10,208 bases of DNA from Chitinophagales bacterium (GTDB lineage Bacteria > Bacteroidota > Bacteroidia > Chitinophagales > BACL12). The stretch spans positions 1-10,208 of the forward strand of contig JACMJP010000060.1 in assembly GCA_014380545.1 (NCBI GenBank), read 5' to 3'. The notes under the pieces were generated by a model. It worked only from the letters and a program-made list of their open reading frames with translations, was not told the DNA's origin and did not search any database. This document shows positions 6,037 through 10,208 of this stretch, one piece after another. Each line of letters starts with the position of its first letter. The first letter of the stretch is position 1. The position numbers and the translations under genes were made by a program.

Positions 6037-7011
6037 ATGCAGGCAATCATTTATAAAAAATACGGTACAGCGGACGAATTATCTCTTCAGGAAATAGAAA
6101 AACCCGTTCCTAAACCAAATGAAGTACTTGTAAGAATTCATGCGGCATCTATCAACTCATGGGATTGGGATATGCTGAAGGGAGATCATTTTATTATCAG
6201 GCTTATCAGTGGAGTATTTGAACCGAAATATAAAATACTTGGTGCAGATATAGCAGGAATTATTGAAGCAATAGGAAATGAAGTTACAGACTTCGAGGCA
6301 GGTGATGCAGTGTTTGGTGATATTGCCGAAAGCGGCTTCGGAGGTTTTGCACAATATGTATCAGTACCTGCAAAACTACTTGCTAAAAAACCTGATGGAA
6401 TTACATTTATTCAGGCGGCAGCAATTCCTCAGGCAGGTTTGCTTGCATTACAAGGCTTACGTTATAAAAGTGAAATAAAAGATGGGCAAAAAATTTTAAT
6501 TAATGGTGCAGGCGGAGGAGCAGGCACACTTGCTGTGCAATATGCAAAACTTTTTCGCACAGAAGTTACCTGTGTGGACAAAGAAGAAAAATTTGAGATG
6601 CTGCGTTCTCTTGGTGCAGATATTTGTATTGATTACACAAAACAGGATTATACAAAAACCGGAAAACAATACGATAAAATACTGGATGTGATAGCACACC
6701 GAAATATTTCTGATTATAAAAGGGCATTAGCTCCAAATGGTGTATTTGCAATGGTAGGCGGTTCTATGGGTGGATTACTTTTGCAACTGATGCTTTTCGG
6801 TAAACTCATGAAATTTTCCGGGAATAAAAAAATCGGGATCATGGGTTATAAACCAAATCGCAACGACTTAAATACGCTTGCAACTTTATGCGAAGAAAAA
6901 AAAGTAGTTCCTGTTATTGACCGCACATTTACCCTGGCTGAAACTGCACAGGCATTCCGGCATTTTGCTGAAGGTAACTTTAAAGGAAAGATCATTATTA
7001 CAATGAGTTAA
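6037..7011 (+). CDS. Zinc-independent MDR oxidoreductase, NAD(P)-dependent (quinone oxidoreductase-like)
   Basis: This 324-residue cytoplasmic medium-chain dehydrogenase/reductase is of normal length. The N-terminal GroES-like domain (1-120) has MQAIIYKKYG, PNEVLVRIHAASIN (27-40), ILGADIAGIIEAIGNEV (67-83) and GDAVFG (89-94). The Rossmann domain (about 125-265) has AAAIPQAGLLALQGL (127-141) and the nucleotide-binding GAGGGAG (157-163), with D181 after the next beta strand. The C-terminus ends HFAEGNFKGKIIITM, typical of quinone oxidoreductase/reticulon-4-interacting-like members. The catalytic-zinc cysteine is absent (NSWDWD at 40-45 instead of a Cys site) and there is no structural-zinc four-cysteine lobe, so this is a zinc-free reductase probably acting on quinones or enones; the substrate is unknown. 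The -7 element at 6010-6017 suggests it is transcribed alone. Confidence 0.9.
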   Translation: MQAIIYKKYGTADELSLQEIEKPVPKPNEVLVRIHAASINSWDWDMLKGDHFIIRLISGVFEPKYKILGADIAGIIEAIGNEVTDFEAGDAVFGDIAESGFGGFAQYVSVPAKLLAKKPDGITFIQAAAIPQAGLLALQGLRYKSEIKDGQKILINGAGGGAGTLAVQYAKLFRTEVTCVDKEEKFEMLRSLGADICIDYTKQDYTKTGKQYDKILDVIAHRNISDYKRALAPNGVFAMVGGSMGGLLLQLMLFGKLMKFSGNKKIGIMGYKPNRNDLNTLATLCEEKKVVPVIDRTFTLAETAQAFRHFAEGNFKGKIIITMS

Positions 7012-7300
7012 ACTTTTTGTCAATATGCATGCGTTCGCAATGACCGCAATATTAATTAATGTAGGCATTGAGAAGAGATAAATATTTCTTCGTTGCCAGA
7101 AAATGTATGAAACATTATCTATAAATCAACTACGGGTGGTAATAAACAGACAATATGTAAATTAAAATTGAAAACTTAGTTTATAGTAATTAAATTTGAC
7201 TGCGAGACTTATTATTTTTTGAGTCCACTTCTCAGGGGAGTGTGCGAAAAAAGTAAAAGCCGATATTGAAAAACACACCCGCTTCAATTTATAGACGCAA
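7012..7300. other. 289-bp non-coding region between the MDR gene and the polyglycine protein gene
   Basis: No convincing reading frame is present. It holds TGCGTTCGCA (7030-7039), a short palindrome-like element followed by ATGACCGCAAT; on the minus strand this reads GGTCATTGCGAACGCA, the flavour of common bacterial intergenic repeats. ATTAATTAAT (7051-7060) is palindromic. GAAGAGAT (7072-7079) pairs with ATTTCTTC (7084-7091) over 8 bp with one G-T wobble and a 4-base loop. CACTT...GAGTG around 7226-7242 is weaker still. None is a clear terminator. A possible promoter for the next gene lies at 7196-7221. This may be a decayed insertion or repeat region. Confidence 0.5.
7196..7221 (+). promoter_or_regulatory. 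Weak promoter candidate for the polyglycine protein gene
   Basis: TTG (7196-7198) is followed after 14 bases by TATTTTTTG (7213-7221), a -7-like element with three instead of two bases between TA and TTTG. Both the spacer and the -7 deviate from the Bacteroidota consensus. The implied leader is about 75 bases. Low confidence. Confidence 0.25.
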
Positions 7301-9295
7301 ATGAAACTACATCTTATAATTCTCCTTACGATAATGCAATTTCATGCTTACATATTTGCCCAATCCATTGCAGGAATTATCAACAGCTATACTGAGGTAA
7401 CAAATATTTCCGGAAATAAAATAAGTGTAGTGTCAGCAGATAGTTTTTCAATTGATGACAAAGTACTCATTATGCAAATGAAAGGAGCAATTATAGATGA
7501 GATAAATACATCAGGGTTTGGTAATATTTTATCATACAATAATGCTGGTGCTTATGATTATGCAAAAATCATTTCAATTTCCGGAACAATTATCACGATA
7601 GATAAATCATTTTGCAGGCAATATGATGTGAACCATCAGGTTCAAATGATCAGAGTACCTGTATATAACAACGTAACTATTTCAGGTACATTAACCGCAC
7701 AGGAATGGAATGGAACAACAGGAGGTGTGCTTGCTCTGGAAGTTATGGATACGCTTAATTTAGAAAGTGATATTAACGTAAGTGGAAAAGGGTATAGAGG
7801 AGGAATGTTTTGTATCAGCAATTTTAATTGTTCTGATACTTTTTATTATTCTTCGTATGAAACATTTACAGATTGTTTTAGTGGAGAAAAAGGTGAAAGT
7901 ATAACAGATCTCACAGACGAATTTTCCGGAGATAGAGGTAAATCAGCTAATGGTGGGGGTGGCAGCAGTGCAGCACAAAATGGTGGTGGTGGTGGTAGTA
8001 ATTATGGAACAGGTGGAAACGGAGCATATCAAACAACGGGTTGCGGAACGGATAGTAATTATCAAAGTGTTGGTGGTATCTCTCTTTATTATGATGATTC
8101 CCATGTTTTCCTTGGCGGGGGCGGAGGAGGCGGACACCAGGATAATGGATTAGAAGTTACTGCAGGAGCAAATGGAGGTGGCATCGTTCTAATTACTGCA
8201 AATACAATTAATGCATCAGGCTACGGTATAAAAGCAAATGGCGATTCCGTTACAGATTATGCAAATTATGAAAGTGCCGGAGGTGGAGGTGGTGGCGGAT
8301 CCGTAATATTAAGAGTTGAAAATTTCATTTCTGAACTCATTGTAAATATTAAGGGTGGAAATGGAGGAAGTATTATTGATGGCTTTCCTACATCAGAATG
8401 TCATGGGCCCGGGGGTGGTGGTGGTGGAGGTTATTTAGGATTATCCATATCCTATTTACCTGAAAATATTTCAGTAAATTATTCAGGTGGAGAGCCAGGA
8501 ACAACAACAAGCCCCGGAGCATTTTGTGATGGAACTACAAATGGTGCTGAGGCGGGTAATATTGGTGGTACTTTTACTGATATACCTTTAACGTTTGAGT
8601 ATACTTACCCACTTGTGGATATTGGAAATGACACAAGCTTCTGTACTATTTTTACTCCCTTTATTTTAGATGCCGGAAGCGGTTTTATAAATTACCAATG
8701 GAACACCGGTATAACTGAACAAACATTGCAGGTAAATAATTTTGGCACTTACTCAGTTAGTGTTACAAATGAATTTGGTTGTAGTTCAGCAGATTCAATT
8801 ACTATAACAAAACAGGAATTACCTGTTGCACAATTCACAATAGACGAATGTTGCACAGATAATACAATTCAATTTCTAAACACATCCTCTATTGACGATG
8901 GAGATATAATATCTTATTTCTGGGATTTTGGAGATAATACTACAAGCACGGAAACAAACCCCTCTCATCAATACAATGTACCGGGAACTTATACAGTTAT
9001 TCTTATCGCTTATTCAGATAACGGATGTAGCGATACTATATCAAACTATACCGTGTTACTTCCTTTAGGAAATTCTTTATCAATTTTCCCAAATCCAACC
9101 AGCGGATATTTATATATCAATGGCGATATTAAAGGAATAAGTATGTATAACATTTTAGGTGAATCTATCAAAATAAATATTCAGGAAACTGATTTTGATC
9201 ACTACACGATCCATATGCAGGATTTTGCATCAGGAACTTATATATTGAATATTGATAGTTTAATGAATTTTAAAATTGTTAAAGCAGGTAATTAA
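7301..9295 (+). CDS. Exported polyglycine-rich protein with Ig-like, PKD and T9SS sorting domains
   Basis: This 664-residue cell-surface or secreted protein is exported by the Sec and type IX systems. Signal peptide: MKLHLIILLTIMQFHAYIFAQ, cleaved near residue 20-21. Residues 24-165 form a conserved Bacteroidota N-terminal region (INSYTEVTNI..., DDKVLIMQMKGA, GTTGGVLALEV, VSGKGYRGG). Residues 215-425 are glycine-rich, with runs at 218-221, 228-232, 272-278, 327-333 and 371-377, the last three of seven glycines each, followed by a beta-type segment and an N/K-G-G turn. Residues 438-503 form an Ig-like repeat (GNDTSFC, YQWNTG, GTYSVSVTNEFGC). Residues 508-587 are a PKD domain (FWDFGDN at 540-546, GTYTVILIAYSDNGC). 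Residues 589-664 are a type A T9SS sorting domain (SIFPNPTSGYLYI, MYNILGE, ASGTYILNI). No catalytic motif is visible; a structural or adhesive role is inferred. It converges on the next gene across 53 bp that show no clear hairpin. Confidence 0.85.
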   Translation: MKLHLIILLTIMQFHAYIFAQSIAGIINSYTEVTNISGNKISVVSADSFSIDDKVLIMQMKGAIIDEINTSGFGNILSYNNAGAYDYAKIISISGTIITIDKSFCRQYDVNHQVQMIRVPVYNNVTISGTLTAQEWNGTTGGVLALEVMDTLNLESDINVSGKGYRGGMFCISNFNCSDTFYYSSYETFTDCFSGEKGESITDLTDEFSGDRGKSANGGGGSSAAQNGGGGGSNYGTGGNGAYQTTGCGTDSNYQSVGGISLYYDDSHVFLGGGGGGGHQDNGLEVTAGANGGGIVLITANTINASGYGIKANGDSVTDYANYESAGGGGGGGSVILRVENFISELIVNIKGGNGGSIIDGFPTSECHGPGGGGGGGYLGLSISYLPENISVNYSGGEPGTTTSPGAFCDGTTNGAEAGNIGGTFTDIPLTFEYTYPLVDIGNDTSFCTIFTPFILDAGSGFINYQWNTGITEQTLQVNNFGTYSVSVTNEFGCSSADSITITKQELPVAQFTIDECCTDNTIQFLNTSSIDDGDIISYFWDFGDNTTSTETNPSHQYNVPGTYTVILIAYSDNGCSDTISNYTVLLPLGNSLSIFPNPTSGYLYINGDIKGISMYNILGESIKINIQETDFDHYTIHMQDFASGTYILNIDSLMNFKIVKAGN

Positions 9296-9348
9296 TTCTT
9301 ATACGGGCTGGTATACATATCTATACATACGTCAATTCCAGGAAGGTA

Positions 9349-10208
9349 TTATTTTATCACTTCAAAATTTACCGACTTATAATTTCCGCCTGAAGAAAGT
9401 TTACAGATATAAAATCCTGCTGCAAGATCTTCTGTGTTATACTGTATTGTTGTATCACCTTGTTGCAAATGATCGAAAAATAAAGTTTCAATGCGTTTTC
9501 CGCTGATATCTGTTATTTCAATTGTATATGAATTTATTTCTGTATTTGTAATATTGATATTCAAATATACTGTTGCAGGATTTGGTGCGATCTCAAAATT
9601 AAATTTTGAAGTATTATTTTCAATAGCAACTTCAACTAATTGCGGACATTCAATTTCATTTATATCATAAAAATTATTTACAGCAATATTCGTACAGGTA
9701 TCTTTATTTCCAGTTGGCCAGATCGTAATTAACGAATCTATGATGTCTGCATCTCCCAATCCAAATTCTGTATTGAGAGAATTCATACTGCCAAATGAAT
9801 TTTGCGCACTTATTTCCCTGAACTGCCAAACATCATTTCCGTTAATATGTGCTTTTAATTTTATTTTAACTCCTAATGCAGATCTGTTAGTACCATAAAC
9901 TAATTCACCGCCAATTCCTTTCACATTAAAGTTCACCCAGTTGTTTCCATTTGCTGAAGCAATATTTTCAAATAACCCTTTTGCGCTTCCTACTGCTGAA
10001 ATAAAAAGATCAACATCGCCATCCCTGTCGTAATCACCTGCAGATGCACCATAATAATTTCCATTTGTAAGTACAAAAGTTTCTGTGGCATCTTTTGTAA
10101 ATGTTCCATCATTGTTGCTGTAATAAAATTCACAATTGGTTCCATCGTTCGTAACAATACAATCAAGATCGCCATCATTATCAAAATCTTCCCATACAGA
10201 TGCAAGAG
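9349..10208 (-). CDS. FG-GAP/VCBS and ASPIC/UnbV repeat protein with T9SS sorting domain, C-terminal part
   Basis: The frame is open from the right edge to the stop at 9349-9351, giving 285 visible residues; the N-terminus and signal peptide lie outside. Two FG-GAP/VCBS blades carry calcium-binding loops: WEDFDNDGDLDCIVTNDG (5-22), and DYDRDGDVDLFISAVG (58-73) leading into GLFENIAS. Next is an ASPIC/UnbV domain (about 90-170: WVNFNVKGIGG, NRSALGVKIKLKA, FREISAQNSFGSMNS, FGLGDADIIDSLITIWPTG). The type A T9SS sorting domain (about 200-285) has FEIAPNPATVYLNI, ITDISGKRIE and LAAGFYICKLSSGG. Such proteins are beta-propeller surface or secreted proteins, often linked to adhesion or polymer binding; the ligand is unknown. 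An alternative GTG at 9934-9936 lies inside the domain and is not a start. It is convergent with the polyglycine gene, which ends 53 bp away. Confidence 0.88.
   Translation of the reverse strand, partial: LASVWEDFDNDGDLDCIVTNDGTNCEFYYSNNDGTFTKDATETFVLTNGNYYGASAGDYDRDGDVDLFISAVGSAKGLFENIASANGNNWVNFNVKGIGGELVYGTNRSALGVKIKLKAHINGNDVWQFREISAQNSFGSMNSLNTEFGLGDADIIDSLITIWPTGNKDTCTNIAVNNFYDINEIECPQLVEVAIENNTSKFNFEIAPNPATVYLNINITNTEINSYTIEITDISGKRIETLFFDHLQQGDTTIQYNTEDLAAGFYICKLSSGGNYKSVNFEVIK

Noticed and set aside
7943..8153. Open frames on both strands within the glycine-rich coding stretch
   Set aside because: Their Val/Thr/Ile runs are frame-shifted readings of GGN glycine codons, not genes.
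7950..8450. Repeated GGT/GGA-rich DNA as a tandem repeat or CRISPR-like array
   Set aside because: The similarity comes from glycine codons. There is no constant repeat unit or unique spacer pattern at the DNA level.
9296..9348. Terminator between the two convergent T9SS cargo genes
   Set aside because: Only short TATACATA-type direct repeats are present; no stem with a T-run could be found.
9990..10205. 71-codon minus-strand frame near the right edge
   Set aside because: It is the wrong frame. The neighbouring minus frame gives clear FG-GAP calcium-binding loops continuous with the ASPIC/UnbV domain.

Overview
The window comes from a member of the phylum Bacteroidota, probably a Chitinophagales/Sphingobacteriales-like or related uncultured lineage. 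Four things point there. It carries porT, a component of the type IX secretion system (T9SS), which is confined to this phylum and close relatives. Two large exported proteins end in Por/T9SS-type C-terminal domains (PNP motif, then an Ig-like fold). The DNA is AT-rich and starts lack clear Shine-Dalgarno sequences. Several genes are preceded by the Bacteroidota -7 promoter element TAnnTTTG. The finer lineage is a guess.

Layout, left to right. Positions 1-912 (+): the 3' end of a WD40-repeat protein, then dcd (dCTP deaminase) 7 bp later, probably one operon. Positions 909-2329 (-): menG/ubiE (menaquinone C-methyltransferase) and porT, coupled by a 4-bp ATGA overlap; the stop codon of porT overlaps that of dcd tail to tail. 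Positions 2361-3002 (+): engB/ysxC, a ribosome-assembly GTPase divergent from menG, most likely starting at an internal GTG (2403) immediately downstream of a -7 element. Positions 3003-3111: an intergenic region with a perfect hairpin, bracketed by a 14-bp direct repeat. Positions 3112-5790 (+): full-length cyanophycin synthetase cphA with all three catalytic modules, but no cyanophycinase next to it. Positions 5791-6036: a long imperfect hairpin, then a 43-codon stump of a nucleotidyltransferase-like gene cut off just before its catalytic motif, whose last codons double as the promoter of the next gene. Positions 6037-7011 (+): a zinc-independent MDR oxidoreductase (quinone-oxidoreductase-like). 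Positions 7012-7300: non-coding, with short inverted repeats and a weak promoter. Positions 7301-9295 (+): an exported polyglycine-rich protein with Ig-like, PKD and T9SS sorting domains. Positions 9349-10208 (-): the C-terminal part of an exported FG-GAP/VCBS plus ASPIC/UnbV protein with a T9SS sorting domain, open at the window edge.

Most of the window is core metabolism: nucleotides, menaquinone, ribosome assembly and nitrogen storage. The genes that work together are porT (outer-membrane part of the T9SS) and the two T9SS cargo proteins at the right end. I see no tRNA, rRNA, CRISPR array, intact insertion sequence or clear new multi-gene system. The least ordinary items are the nucleotidyltransferase stump recycled as a promoter, the polyglycine modules of the 7301-9295 protein, the primer-generating site retained in CphA, and the intergenic hairpins.
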